Shown one piece after another: positions 35,523-45,304 of a DNA stretch of 64,000 nt (the stretch's first letter is position 1; each line of letters starts with the position of its first letter). The notes under the pieces were generated by a model. The model did no database searches. It had not been told where the DNA came from and saw only the letters and a list, made by a program, of their open reading frames with translations. The stretch comes from Candidatus Bathyarchaeota archaeon (GTDB lineage Archaea > Thermoproteota > Bathyarchaeia > 40CM-2-53-6). The position numbers and the translations under genes are program-made. The stretch spans positions 1 through 64,000 of the forward strand of contig VBBQ01000033.1 in NCBI GenBank assembly GCA_005888755.1. Direction: 5' to 3'.

Positions 35523-36756
35523 CTAATATCGACGTCTGTGTCGTTGGAATCTCGGCGGAGGACGACGAGCGGGACGCCTTCCACGACCTCGCTGGTGTCT
35601 CTCTCCGCCTCTCCTCGGACCGTAGGGACGAGGTGGGAGGAACAGTGTCGGGTATGATCTTCGGGTGGGAGAAGTGAGTCTGATCATCTCTTGAATGTTT
35701 GAGGAAGTTGTTCGTCTTATTCTCTCAAAGATGGAATCATCGCTTCGGCTTACGAGGGAGACCGCGATTCCGGCGCTTCCAGCTCGTGCGGTTCTGCCGA
35801 TTCTGTGGAAGTATGTGAGGGGTTCTTCCGGTAAGTCGAAATTGATCACGTGGCTTACGTTCGTAATGTCGAGGCCTCTTGCCGCCACGTCCGTAGCGAC
35901 CAGGACGGCGATCTTTCCGTCGCGAAAAGCCTGCATTGCTCTATCCCTTTGACCCTGGGAAAGATCTCCGTGAATCGCTAACGCATTGTAGCCCTCGACT
36001 CTCAGGGCTTGGGCAAGCCGACCGGCTCTGATCTTGGTCGAGCAGAATATGAGTCCTCTGGTTATCTTCTCGGCTTCTAAAAGGGAGCAGAGAGCTGGGA
36101 ATTTTTCATTCTCTTCAGCCCACGCATATTTTTGGGAGACGGATTCAACAGCAATCTCGTCGCTATCGACGAATATTCTCAGTGGATTCTTCATGTAGTG
36201 ATGGGCGAGTCTGATAATCTCGTCAGGCATTGTCGCTGAGAACAGGGTTGTTTGACGGGGCCCCGGGACTCTTTCGAGTATCTGTCTCACGTCATCGATG
36301 AACCCCATGTCCAACATTCTGTCCGCTTCGTCTAGCACCACAAATCGGACCCTGTCGAGGTCGACTGTTCTTCTCTCTAGATGGTCAAGAAGTCTGCCCG
36401 GAGTGGCGACGATAACTTTCGTGGTCGGCCTTTCTAGTTTGTTCAGCTGAACTCCTATGCTCTGACCACCGTAGACTGGGACCGTTCTTATTGGCATGTG
36501 GCGAGCGAGGCGCGCGAGTTGGGACTAGGACGAGAGCTTGCAGCCCACGAGCATGATTATCAATCCTCTGAAGTATCGGGAGGGCATACGCAAGGGTCTT
36601 TCCGGACCCAGTGTGAGCCTGTCCAATGATGTCTCTTCCTTGAAGAATAGGGGCGATAGCTTCGGCTTGAATTGGGAACATTTCTTCGAAGCCCATATCC
36701 TTGATTCCCTGAAGAAGCCGGGGTTGGAAACCTAGGGCTTCGAATTGTTGAGCCAA
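35523..36756 (-). pseudogene. DEAD-box RNA helicase with internal deletion and frameshift
   Basis: Two open frames (36385-36756 and 35523-36497) together encode a CshA/RhlE-like helicase: FPIQ, AHTGSGKT, VLDEADRMLDMGF, SAT, and HRIGRTARAG, with an Arg-rich tail. Motif Ia breaks: after LVLVPTR the frame switches and continues with LARHMPIRTVPVYGGQ, so about a dozen residues (the ELA... helix) are missing and the frame is lost near 36500. As written only truncated proteins can be made. It is last in the orc1/cdc6 run. An error in the assembly is possible. Confidence 0.85.
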
Positions 36757-36847
36757 CTATTGTTCTAACAGTAAGTCTGGCCGCCCCATAAAGACCTTCC
36801 AGTCCCGAGAATCCGTATCAGGAAGAAGCGGAAGAACGCCCTCTTAC

Positions 36848-37018
36848 CTAGGGTCTTTTGGTTCTTTTCCAGAGGCTAGAAGCGTCATCGGCGAGGCCCT
36901 CATGGCGATGCTCCCAAGCCTGATGTTTTGGCATATGATCTTCGCAGAAAGTCTTGCCGCAATACTCACATTTCTTGTTCTGTTGCGTTACACGTCCGCA
37001 TTCGTCACATTTTTCCAA
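36848..37018 (-). CDS. AN1-like small zinc-finger protein (56 residues)
   Basis: A small minus-strand gene below usual length limits. It reads from TTG 37018 (or TTG 37024): CDEC, then after nine residues CEYC, four residues, C, two residues, H, and a later HRH. The spacing C-x2-C-x9-C-x2-C-x4-C-x2-H is that of AN1 zinc fingers. A short basic tail WKRTKRP ends the protein. It overlaps the 3' end of the winged-helix gene by about 30 nt in a different frame. Probably co-expressed with orc1/cdc6. Confidence 0.68.
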   Translation of the reverse strand: MEKCDECGRVTQQNKKCEYCGKTFCEDHMPKHQAWEHRHEGLADDASSLWKRTKRP

Positions 37019-37344
37019 ATCAAACAACTTCGAACGGAGACAATATTGATGATAATCGCGGGAGGTTTAAGCTTGAGCCTGGACCGGGCTTCCTGCAAGA
37101 GTTTCGCACGATCGTTGGCGAGGTTGAGTTTGAATACTCTCACGCGTCCGTAGTCTCTTTCCTCTACGATTCCTGCCTGTGATAGGTCGTCTAGATGCCT
37201 TTCGGCAGCGCTGTAGCTTTGATCGGTTCTCTTCGCTATCTCTGTTAAGTGCAGTTGCTCGACTTTGGAGAGGAGGGTGAGTATTCGTATTCTGCCGCTG
37301 CTCGAAAGGATCTTGTCTAGGGGTGGACTTTTTTCTCCGACCAT
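36988..37344 (-). CDS. ArsR-like winged-helix DNA-binding protein
   Basis: A 118-residue protein when started at ATG 37344, which follows the orc1/cdc6 stop by 2 nt; the open frame extends upstream only by overlap. A winged helix is clear: ILSSSGRIRILTLLSKVEQLHLTEIAKRTDQSYSAAERHLDDLSQAGIVEERDYGRVRVFKL. The C-terminus is a basic helix. In this operon it may regulate the replication genes; inference only. Confidence 0.78.
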   Translation of the reverse strand: MVGEKSPPLDKILSSSGRIRILTLLSKVEQLHLTEIAKRTDQSYSAAERHLDDLSQAGIVEERDYGRVRVFKLNLANDRAKLLQEARSRLKLKPPAIIINIVSVRSCLIWKNVTNADV

Positions 37345-37346
37345 GG

Positions 37347-38573
37347 CTAGGCTCGGATTGAGAGGGTTGATTCGAGCCATCTACGGATGGCGGAGGCGGG
37401 GGCCGAGGATATTCCAAGCAGGGTTGTCTTCCCTCTGAAGCCGGTCGTGGATAGCTGGGTAGAGAGAATGCCTGTAGCGTTCAGGTTCTGAACGTACTTC
37501 CAGACTTGAGTATGGGCTCGGTATGTTTCTTTGTGCTCTTCGCAAGCCATACGGTACGCTATCTCCACATCGCCCATGGTGGCGTATGTTGCATTGTTTC
37601 TCTCCAAGACCCGTGCTAGTGCTAGGAGTATTAGTTTCTCGTGGAGATTGAGGTGCTGAGAATATTCGGTGCGGAGAACAGGGTACACGCTGTTCGCGGC
37701 GGCCCTGATATGATCAGGCTTCACCTCTCTCGCACCTTCCGTGTCCGCATATTTTCCACCTCTCCAAAGTAGCTCGATGGCGTAGCGAGCATCGCCTCCA
37801 AGCGTGGCCATGTCAGCTACAAAGTTCAGGACTTCTTCAGGAACAGTTGCCTCTTTGAAAGCGAGCTCTGCCCTTTCTCTCAGAATATTTTCCAGCTGTG
37901 GAGTAGTGTAGTGGTCTAGTCGGATGACATTTCGCTGGAGAGTGCTCTGAGTGCTTCTATCTAGATCTTCAAGGTTCTTGAGATCCCGAAGGATGATTAT
38001 GAGGGATAGCCTCACCGGCCGGCCAGGACGCTCCTCTTGGATGCGTGTAAGGTTGTAGAGGCTCGTGGAGCCTTCTGCTTTGATGAGCGAGTCCGCCTCA
38101 TCGAGGGTGAGGATAATGTGGAGTTTCTTGTCCTCCAGTTGGTCTAACAGGATGTGTAGTAACTCCTCGCTCGAGAAGCCTCTTTGGGGGAACTGGGGCG
38201 TGAAGGTCTGGAGGACCCGTTTGAGGATCATGAAGAGACTGCCCCGATACTCGCGGCAGTTGACGTGGATGTAGGCGAGGTTGAGCTTCAGGGTCTTGGC
38301 GGTGCGTTGCATGTCAGTGCCGAACCGTTGCGTCAGAACAGTCTTACCGGTTCCAATGTCACCGGTGATGAGAACCTTGGGGCTAGTTGTTCCGGGTTTG
38401 TCTATGACTGACCGGAAGAGTTCTGCGAGGAATCGTAGCTGGTTTTCTCGGTGGGGTAGGCGGGTTGGGAGCCATTCGAGGCTGAGGGGTCCTTCGTCTT
38501 TGAATATGGTGGGTTTGGAGAGGGCCTCGCGTACTATCTCGGAGGGGGCGGATAGGCTGGTTTTCTCGATCAA
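37347..38573 (-). CDS. orc1: Orc1/Cdc6 replication initiator
   Basis: A 408-residue initiator ATPase. Walker A is GDIGTGKT, Walker B ILTLDEADSL, sensor 1 SLIIILRD, sensor 2 GGDARYAIELLWRGG, followed by a C-terminal winged helix (for example EKLILLALARVLERNNATYATMGDVEIAYRMACEE). It recognises origin repeats and loads MCM. The upstream 38574-39101 region, being gene-free, is the natural place for an origin, though no clear ORB repeats were seen. Confidence 0.92.
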   Translation of the reverse strand: MIEKTSLSAPSEIVREALSKPTIFKDEGPLSLEWLPTRLPHRENQLRFLAELFRSVIDKPGTTSPKVLITGDIGTGKTVLTQRFGTDMQRTAKTLKLNLAYIHVNCREYRGSLFMILKRVLQTFTPQFPQRGFSSEELLHILLDQLEDKKLHIILTLDEADSLIKAEGSTSLYNLTRIQEERPGRPVRLSLIIILRDLKNLEDLDRSTQSTLQRNVIRLDHYTTPQLENILRERAELAFKEATVPEEVLNFVADMATLGGDARYAIELLWRGGKYADTEGAREVKPDHIRAAANSVYPVLRTEYSQHLNLHEKLILLALARVLERNNATYATMGDVEIAYRMACEEHKETYRAHTQVWKYVQNLNATGILSTQLSTTGFRGKTTLLGISSAPASAIRRWLESTLSIRA

Positions 38574-39101
38574 GACGAATACTTACACCTGAAAGCTCTC
38601 AAACTATACTGATGAACGTATAAAATGAGCAGAGGTGGATAAAAGTAATCAGATTAATGGCCCCAAAGATCCAGGGGAGCGGTTTCGATGATTCGGGAGG
38701 TACGGGTTCTGGGGTCTCATTTCAAGTTCTTCCCAATATTCGGTTACTGGGAAGGGCTGTAGCTATTGTTGCTAGATTGGAATCAACAATGCTGGAATCA
38801 GGTTGCAGACCTGACGTCTAGATGGGAAAGCTGGATAGAAATTGGGCCTTCGCACAACGGCGCCAGTATCGTTCACAGTCCTCGGGTATTCGCGATCGAT
38901 AACCAACGCAATTTCGGCCAACAAGGAGCGATATTCGTCACTGTGACCACGATTGTTACAGGGTAGAACTTTGTCCATTGCGATCAATGAGTTGTCTTTC
39001 GCTTTTGCGAACTAAGGGCTCGACGCAGTCGAGGGATTGTGGTCATCGGCAATTTTCAAATACAGTGCAGTTCCGGGTGCTGACGGGATTCATGAGTTCT
39101 C
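38574..39101. other. Gene-free region upstream of orc1/cdc6 (possible origin)
   Basis: About 530 nt between orc1/cdc6 and the FkbM-like gene with no supported gene; the open frames on both strands are short shadows. An AT-rich stretch (38600-38660, containing CGTATAAAATGAG) could be the initiator's promoter and part of an unwinding element. I did not find repeated ORB-like motifs, so origin status is only positional. Confidence 0.3.
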
Positions 39102-39575
39102 ATGTGCAAGCTATCGGATTTTGATTCACTCTCTATGGGGCCTTTGCATCGTTCCTACATTCAAACCGAGTTGAAGATGTGGCACGAAGCCTACCTCCCG
39201 GTGGGGAAGACGGTCTTGGACGTCGGAGCTGGGTGTGGGGAAACGGCGTTCTTCTACTTGAATCACGGTGCTGATCATGTGATCTGCCTCGAGTCTGACC
39301 CCGAAGCTGTGGTCCATCTGAGAAAGAATTTCGGGGGCGACTCAAGGGTCACAATTCTTCCCTTTCATGTAGACTCGATCAAGATAGACGTAGAAGGGAG
39401 CGAAGATGGTATGGTCTTCGAAACCCATTTTCCAGTGAGGTTCAGATCGGTTAGACGATTAGGTCCAGACGTAAGATTGTGGAGGCTGGAAAAGAAATGG
39501 TTTTCTGTTCACAATCTCAGAATCGGAATTGCTCACAAGATAAGAATCACTATCCTGGATAGGTTGGGACTGTAG
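39102..39575 (+). pseudogene. FkbM-type methyltransferase with internal deletion
   Basis: A 157-residue frame with SAM motif I VLDVGAGCGETAFFYLNHGA and the FkbM-type catalytic block SIKIDVEGSE. In intact enzymes these are separated by a longer strand-helix section; here VTILPFHV is followed at once by DSIKID, so roughly 30-50 residues are missing in frame. The C-terminus after VEGSEDG is also atypical. Probably non-functional or neofunctionalised. The neighbour glycosyltransferase is also broken. Confidence 0.68.
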
Positions 39576-39760
39576 GGCCTCGCTCGTGAGAAGGCTTAGT
39601 CTCTTCGATCTCAATTCTTGCATCAACTTCCTTCAAGAGGTGGGACTACCATTGCGAGGGTTGTCATATGCAAAGATCTTTCGGAGATAAGCTGAACTAT
39701 GGACCTCTCCGAGAATAGCCTATCATTGTTGCCTCGTGAGGGGGATTCCAGTCGAGGGTT

Positions 39761-40805
39761 TTGATCGTACATCCTCTCATGTCAGCGATGGGTGGTGGGG
39801 AAAGGCTATGCTGCGAAACCATGAGAGCGCTGATCAACCGGGGGGACGAGGTAGCGCTCTTCTCTGGAGACTTCGTGGTTGATCGTCTTGAGAAGTTCTT
39901 TGGATATGAGGGCCTCTTCAAGCGCATATCCCTCCAAACCTACCCAGCCGATCCCCGCGACAGATTCGGCACATACAAGCATCTTCTTCACCATGTGAAG
40001 GCGCAGAGGAAGCTCGTTTCTGCTGACTCCGATTTTGACCTTGTCTTTTCCACGCAGGATGCTGGTTACATTCCAGACATTTCAAGACCTGTTTTCCAAT
40101 GGGGATACTTTCCGAATGTTTTTCCGAGAGGACTCTACGGGTGGCCTTTGCGAGTGCACTATTCGCGGAAAATCATGCGGATCGGCCTTGTTCTTGCCAT
40201 AAGTGAGTATTCCAAAGCGCACTTTGATCAACATGATTCAGCCGGGTCGCTCGAAGGATAACGTAGTCGTCACGGCCGCAAGAGGCGTACCTGAGAAGAA
40301 CCTTGAGCTGTTTTGGGAGATTGCTAGACGATGTCCAAATCATGAGTTTGTTCTCCTCTTGACCCTGGATCCGCGCTTCTTGGAATATGCTCGAATCCTT
40401 GAGAGTGCCGCCCCAATGAATGGTCGCGTGATTGTCAATCCTAACAAGCAGATGTATCAAGAGACTCTGGCCAAGTCTAGGATTTACCTTCACCTCATGC
40501 ATGGTGAACACTTCGGGATAACGATTGTAGAGTCAATGTCTGCGGGCTGTGTTCCGGTGGTTCACGATAGTGGCGGGCCCAAGGAGATAGTGGGTAGTCT
40601 CGGCCTTCTTTGGCGACAGGTAGACGAAATTCCGAAACTTCTCTCACTCGCCGATGCTTCCTACGAAGCTATGTCCAAACTTTCTATTGAACGCGCGAGA
40701 GCCTTCAGCAGAGAAAAATTCGATGAATCCTTTGGCGAAGTGCTCGAAAGAACAGTCTCAAGATTTCCATCGCACGGCCCAGGTAAAGAAGAGGGATCAA
40801 GCTAG
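39761..40805 (+). pseudogene. GT4-family glycosyltransferase, frameshifted
   Basis: Two overlapping frames (39761-40261 and 40203-40805) join to one GT-B transferase. The first half starts LIVHPLMSAMGGGERL and runs to LAISEYSK; the second half continues VVVTAARGVPEKNLELFW and has the nucleotide-sugar site HFGITIVESMSAGCVPVVHDSGGPKEIVG. The segment between SEYSK and the second domain is short by perhaps 15-20 residues and the frame shifts there. As written, no full enzyme is made. The stop overlaps the next convergent gene's stop by 4 nt. Confidence 0.82.
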
Positions 40806-41521
40806 GTCCCTTGCGAAAGTGATCTGAGGGGCCGCTTCATGCCGAGTCTTGTTCTGACTTTGATGGTCGTTCGAAGCCGTTTGATCAAGGATCGGTTTGC
40901 GATTTCGCTTGGGGTCTCTCGCAAGGCCTTCACGTTGAGAGTCACATAGCTCTGAATACCCGGACACTGACACAGGTAGTTGACCTCGTTTCCAGCTTCT
41001 GGAAAGGGTTCTGGAACGCCATACCCTCGTTGTTCCCAAACCCACCTCGGGTAAAGGGTGAACCCACCGCAGCCGCGAACACTTTCCCAGCCTTCGGGCA
41101 GTCCTTCATGTTTCGGATAGTAGTCGTATTTCCTGTCTTTCATTTCCGGGGTGGCCCATGTGTCCCAGTACCTTACCTTCAAAGGGACCCGCGAGTAATC
41201 CGGGAACCAGTTTGTCGCTCCGAGAATACACTCCGCCTCGTAGTCGGAGTACTCCTTGACTAAGTGCCGTATCTCGTTCATGCTGGTTAGATAGTAACTG
41301 TCGATGCTTAGGAAGTGTTCAGCGTCTGGGTTCAGTTCCAGAGCTCGTCTATGGGCCATATTCCGACGCACGGCCAAGTATTGTATTCTTTCTCTGGTCT
41401 TCACGGGAGGATAGTGTGGAAAGTCCTTGAATCCTTCAGTAAGGCAGTAGAACGGAATCTCTGGAATACTCCAATCTTCTTGCTTTCCGCTGATACAAAC
41501 TGCAACGATGCTCCGTTTCAT
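40802..41521 (-). CDS. Glycosyltransferase-like protein (GT-A type, Anp1/CAP59-like)
   Basis: A 239-residue protein of the cell-envelope gene island. The segment RRNMAHRRALELNPDAEHFLSIDSYYL resembles the GT-A region in which an acidic DxD-type motif binds metal and nucleotide sugar (here SIDS), and GCGGFTLYPRWVWEQ is like the acceptor side of Anp1/CAP59-type mannosyltransferases. No membrane segment. The relationship is remote. Confidence 0.6.
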   Translation of the reverse strand: MKRSIVAVCISGKQEDWSIPEIPFYCLTEGFKDFPHYPPVKTRERIQYLAVRRNMAHRRALELNPDAEHFLSIDSYYLTSMNEIRHLVKEYSDYEAECILGATNWFPDYSRVPLKVRYWDTWATPEMKDRKYDYYPKHEGLPEGWESVRGCGGFTLYPRWVWEQRGYGVPEPFPEAGNEVNYLCQCPGIQSYVTLNVKALRETPSEIANRSLIKRLRTTIKVRTRLGMKRPLRSLSQGT

Positions 41522-41672
41522 CTGTGCCGTCTCACCGAAAGCTGTGATATCATTGGTTGCTCAGAGAGATTTCATTGTCATTTCAACGCCATTCCGATTC
41601 AGGCAAAGCTGTCCCGGGGTTTGACCATGGGGTAGCATCGAATTGTTTTCGTTCTAGGACTTAAACTCCGAA

Positions 41673-42971
41673 TTACTTTCGGCTATCTTGTGGGTCCTTG
41701 GTATTTTGAGTCACTATTCTGAATTTTGGTAACGGGACGATGAACTTGCCTCCAGAGCGCAGATAATCACTCTCCTGTCTTCTGATCTCATCTAGGAAGT
41801 GATGTGGGAGAACGAGAAAATAGTCAGGCTTATCCTTTCGTGCCTCCTCTTTCGAGACAATTGGGATTCCGGTTCCTGGTGTCTTTCGTCCCCACTTCTC
41901 GGGGTTCGCGTCCGTCGCCTTCTCGATCAGATAGTGATCAAGTTTGCAATACTGCAGAATGGTGTTCCCTCGTGTCGAGGCACCATAAACATAGATCCTC
42001 TTGCCATCGTCGACTTCCTTTGCGATGAATCTCTTCAATTGTAGACTTACTGTTCGGACATTCTTGGCAAATTGCGTGTAAATCGAAGGCCGCCTCGAAA
42101 ACAGCCTCTCTTCATAAGCTTTCAATCTCAGGAGTCTTTCATTCAGCGGAAACGTGCCCTTATGGGAAACGTACGCGCGGAAACTACCCCCGTTTACGTC
42201 ATTTGTCTCTACGTCAAAGATCTCGAGATCTTGCCCCGTCAATAGTAGGTCGAGCGTCTCGAGAGAATAGTAGGTAAGGTGCTCATGTCCGATGTTATCG
42301 AATCCGTTTTGCTCCAGCATCGTAGGTAGATAGTTTTGTTGAATAACCCAAACCCCGTGAGGGTCAAGAATTCTTGAGGCATCGATCACAAAACTTGTAG
42401 GATCGTCGAGGTCGTAGAACATGGCAATGCTGGTTACAATCTTCGCCTTTGAATCAGGGAACTTCTCTCTGAATAAGGCGAATCTGAAGTAGTCATTGAA
42501 AACGTAGTCTGTTCCCTTGCTCGCATCTTCGACGAGGTTCTTCGCGGGTTCAAATCCAACTCTACGTAAACCCGGTGGCTTGTAAGCGCGGAGAAGGGTA
42601 CCGTCGTTACATCCAACATCTACTACTATGTCACCTTTTGCGGGGTTCGCGATCTTGCAGGCTTTTTCGACTATGTCCTCCAGCGCTTTCCTCATTGTGG
42701 AGCTAATTCCTGAACGATACCAGTAATGACGATAGAGTGAATCTCGTGGAAATGTGTGCTTTAACTGAACTAGGCTGCAGTCGACGCATCGGACCAGTTC
42801 GAGGGGCGATCGAGGGCTGTCTCCTTTGGCGGTCATGAAATCAGAGACGTGTTGGTTACCTAACGAAACCAAACGTATGAATTTTTCCGAATGGCATAAC
42901 CTGCATTTTGTTATCGGGACAGCGATGAGGCCCAAGGGTTCTCCTGTCTCTTTGTTAGAGGAAGCCCGCAA
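41673..42971 (-). CDS. Sugar C-methyltransferase-type SAM enzyme
   Basis: A 432-residue three-part protein: an N-terminal zinc-binding domain with CRLC and CVDC pairs, a central SAM domain with motif VVDVGCNDGTLL, and a C-terminal domain with GASTRGNTILQYC. This is the architecture of NovU/TylC3-type C-3 methyltransferases acting on dTDP-sugars, fitting the sugar cluster at 57-62 kb. Full length. Confidence 0.87.
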   Translation of the reverse strand: MRASSNKETGEPLGLIAVPITKCRLCHSEKFIRLVSLGNQHVSDFMTAKGDSPRSPLELVRCVDCSLVQLKHTFPRDSLYRHYWYRSGISSTMRKALEDIVEKACKIANPAKGDIVVDVGCNDGTLLRAYKPPGLRRVGFEPAKNLVEDASKGTDYVFNDYFRFALFREKFPDSKAKIVTSIAMFYDLDDPTSFVIDASRILDPHGVWVIQQNYLPTMLEQNGFDNIGHEHLTYYSLETLDLLLTGQDLEIFDVETNDVNGGSFRAYVSHKGTFPLNERLLRLKAYEERLFSRRPSIYTQFAKNVRTVSLQLKRFIAKEVDDGKRIYVYGASTRGNTILQYCKLDHYLIEKATDANPEKWGRKTPGTGIPIVSKEEARKDKPDYFLVLPHHFLDEIRRQESDYLRSGGKFIVPLPKFRIVTQNTKDPQDSRK

Positions 42972-43169
42972 TAGAATACCTTACACTTCAAATGTCGTCT
43001 ATAAACTACTGGATAGAAGCGAGGAATTTCGGAATCCACTTTTTGGAACCTAGCGCATGTCAATGAAACTTCGGATTGAGAGAAGCGCATTCCTCTACTG
43101 AGGAGTCCGAGGGATGAGGGTCTTCGCTAGAAGATTATTATCTTCTTTGGGACAGAGGCTGTAGTCAAC

Positions 43170-43517
43170 ATGCCAACCATAGAAGAGCTCGCATCAAAGA
43201 AATCCATTGAGCGCAAGGGCGTACCACCGATGACTAAGCGGGAGGCTGGACAGCTTGTGGGAGTTCTCACCGGGTGGAGTCTGATGGACGGTTCGATCGA
43301 GAAAGAGTTTCATTTCAAATCCTATCTAGACGGCTTGGATTTTGCCTATTCCGTGGGGAAGATTGCCGAAGAACAAGATCATCATCCCGACATTCTGATC
43401 AGATGGAGACGTGTGAAGCTGACCCTATCTACTCACTCTGTAAAAGGTTTGAGCGAAAATGACTTCATCGTGGCTGCGAAAGCCGAGCTCAAGCATCGTG
43501 AATCTGGCTTTGATTGA
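43170..43517 (+). CDS. Pterin-4a-carbinolamine dehydratase
   Basis: A 115-residue PCD/DCoH family protein. The pterin-binding motif EEQDHHPDILIRWRRVKLTL contains the two active-site histidines and the following Pro-Asp, and a second His in LSTHSVKGLSENDF is in place. ATG at 43170. Archaeal PCDs may act in pterin recycling or as molybdopterin-related factors. Confidence 0.9.
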   Translation: MPTIEELASKKSIERKGVPPMTKREAGQLVGVLTGWSLMDGSIEKEFHFKSYLDGLDFAYSVGKIAEEQDHHPDILIRWRRVKLTLSTHSVKGLSENDFIVAAKAELKHRESGFD

Positions 43518-43544
43518 GTCTAGGCTCGCTCGATTATGGCTCGA

Positions 43545-44948
43545 TTAGGTTACAGACTGCTCTTGATCAACCTTGCCTCTGAAGACGCCCTTTCGCCACA
43601 CCACCGCCGCAACCCCTACTACTCCAGTTAGGGCGACCGCGGTCGTTGTCAAAGCAGGTCCTTGTGCGCTCAGCCAGGTTGGTTTCACTTCAAACGTTGT
43701 CAGTGCCGATGTATCTTGGACATTTGCTACGTGAGCTTTTGCTACGACAGCGTATGTTCCTATGGGTCCGGCTGTGGGAATTGCGTACGCCGACTTGAAC
43801 ACGCCACCGCCGATGAAGGTACTGGTAAGGGTGACGTTAGATCCGTCAGGTCTCGTTAGAGTTAGTTGTAATCGAAGCGTCGTAGAGTTGAGAGGTGTCC
43901 CGCTGAGGGTCGCCAGCGTGTATACTGTGGCTGTGTCTCCTGGAAAGTAGAGCGTCCCAACATCTACGTTGATCGCTAACGTATCGATTCGTGTAACGGT
44001 GAAATTTGCGACGGCTGATATTCCGTTGATCGGGTCAGTTGCCTTGACTAGGTGTGGTCCTGGTTGAGCATCCGGAACGTTAAAGGTGAATGTGAAAGTT
44101 CCATTTGTGAGGCTTGCAATACCGAGGAATACATCGTCGAAAGTCACTTCGACCTGAAACGAGGGAATCCCAAACCCTTGCACCGACACCTTTGTTCCAA
44201 TCGGCCCGGTTCTTGGGTTAATTTGGATTGAGGGAATTACAAAGAATCCACCGAATGCAACTCCCGCCGGATTCCCAGCGTAATTGCTTGGGCAACACCC
44301 CCCGAAGGGCCCATTCTCTGCCCGAATTGTTAAGATATTCGAACCGGCCTTCAGGAAAGGTGTAAGGTTGAAAGTGGTCAAGGAGGCTTGAGCCTGTATG
44401 GCGGTTGAATAATCTGAGACGCTTCCTATGCTTCCTATGACGTGCCCGTTGACATGAACCTCTGCAAAATCATCAGCCGCAATTGAAATCAGACCGATAG
44501 GCTTGGTCCCATTTAGTTGGAAGGTCCTGGAGAAGAAGAACTGGTTGAACTCGGCAGGAGTCGTCGATCCATTGATGTTGGGGGCCCATATCCAATGGGC
44601 GTCAGGAATCGAGGACAGGTCAGCGATCCAGCCACCGGTACTATGTCCATAGATCGTAGCCCCCGCGGGGCAAGATGCAGGAACAGAGGGGGTCAGACAG
44701 ACAAACTGAGCAAAACCAAGGGACGTCGCCGACCCTAGAGCCGGGTCGGCATTGTAAGCCTGCCAGCCTGTATCCGAGACAAATGTGACTGGTCCAGTCG
44801 TCCCAGAGGAACTTGCATGAGGAATCAAAGATGGTAAAACTAGAGTAACCAAGAAGAGTGCAACTAGTATCGAGATACTCTCGAATTTTCTCGTTGCTCC
44901 CGCCGGCCTACCGTTCGCTACTCTTGCGTAGATTAAAATCTTCCGCAA
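43545..44948 (-). CDS. Secreted cell-surface protein with Ig-like repeats and C-terminal anchor
   Basis: A 467-residue exported protein. A signal sequence (ISILVALFLVTLVLPSLIP) is near the N-terminus. The body has two beta-sandwich regions; the second (INPRTGPIGTKVSVQGFGIPS) is a typical IPT/TIG-like Ig domain and a further region is MG2-like. A C-terminal transmembrane helix (TTTAVALTGVVGVAAVVWRKG) with a basic tail anchors it with the bulk outside. Function unknown; adhesion or S-layer-associated is plausible. Confidence 0.82.
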   Translation of the reverse strand: MRKILIYARVANGRPAGATRKFESISILVALFLVTLVLPSLIPHASSSGTTGPVTFVSDTGWQAYNADPALGSATSLGFAQFVCLTPSVPASCPAGATIYGHSTGGWIADLSSIPDAHWIWAPNINGSTTPAEFNQFFFSRTFQLNGTKPIGLISIAADDFAEVHVNGHVIGSIGSVSDYSTAIQAQASLTTFNLTPFLKAGSNILTIRAENGPFGGCCPSNYAGNPAGVAFGGFFVIPSIQINPRTGPIGTKVSVQGFGIPSFQVEVTFDDVFLGIASLTNGTFTFTFNVPDAQPGPHLVKATDPINGISAVANFTVTRIDTLAINVDVGTLYFPGDTATVYTLATLSGTPLNSTTLRLQLTLTRPDGSNVTLTSTFIGGGVFKSAYAIPTAGPIGTYAVVAKAHVANVQDTSALTTFEVKPTWLSAQGPALTTTAVALTGVVGVAAVVWRKGVFRGKVDQEQSVT

Positions 44949-45109
44949 ATTGACTAGGAAGTTTCATCGTAACTACGCCTCGTAAGGCAGATTCTAAGTG
45001 CCAAGAACCAGATGAAATCGGTCGAGTTCACTAGACGTCCCTCTGAAATCGACCTTGCGCTCCTCGTAGACTTCAGAATCGGATGTTCTTGGGTCCGATC
45101 TTCCTTTGT

Positions 45110-45304
45110 TTATCTTCGGGCCTTTAGAACCTCTTCGACTGCCTTGAGTCTGTTCTCGACCGCAGTTAGACGGTCAAGTATTTCCTTGAGAATTCTAATA
45201 CTTTCGTCGTTTCTAGAAATGTACTGGCTCGAAGGTCTCAGGGGTGACGGAATCGGTTCAATCGGCGTAGGATGAAGCGGGTCAAACGGTCGCCTAGGTT
45301 CCAT
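45110..45304 (-). CDS. Small Pro-rich coiled-coil protein
   Basis: A 64-residue protein when started at ATG 45304. A Pro-rich N-terminal half (RRPFDPLHPTPIEPIPSPLR) precedes a heptad helix (ESIRILKEILDRLTAVENRLKAVEEVLK). Regular hydrophobic a/d spacing supports a coiled coil. It has no known domain. Confidence 0.55.
   Translation of the reverse strand: MEPRRPFDPLHPTPIEPIPSPLRPSSQYISRNDESIRILKEILDRLTAVENRLKAVEEVLKARR

Noticed and set aside
38574-39101. ORB-containing replication origin
   Set aside because: Position is right, but repeated origin-recognition motifs were not seen; only weak similarity at about 38670.
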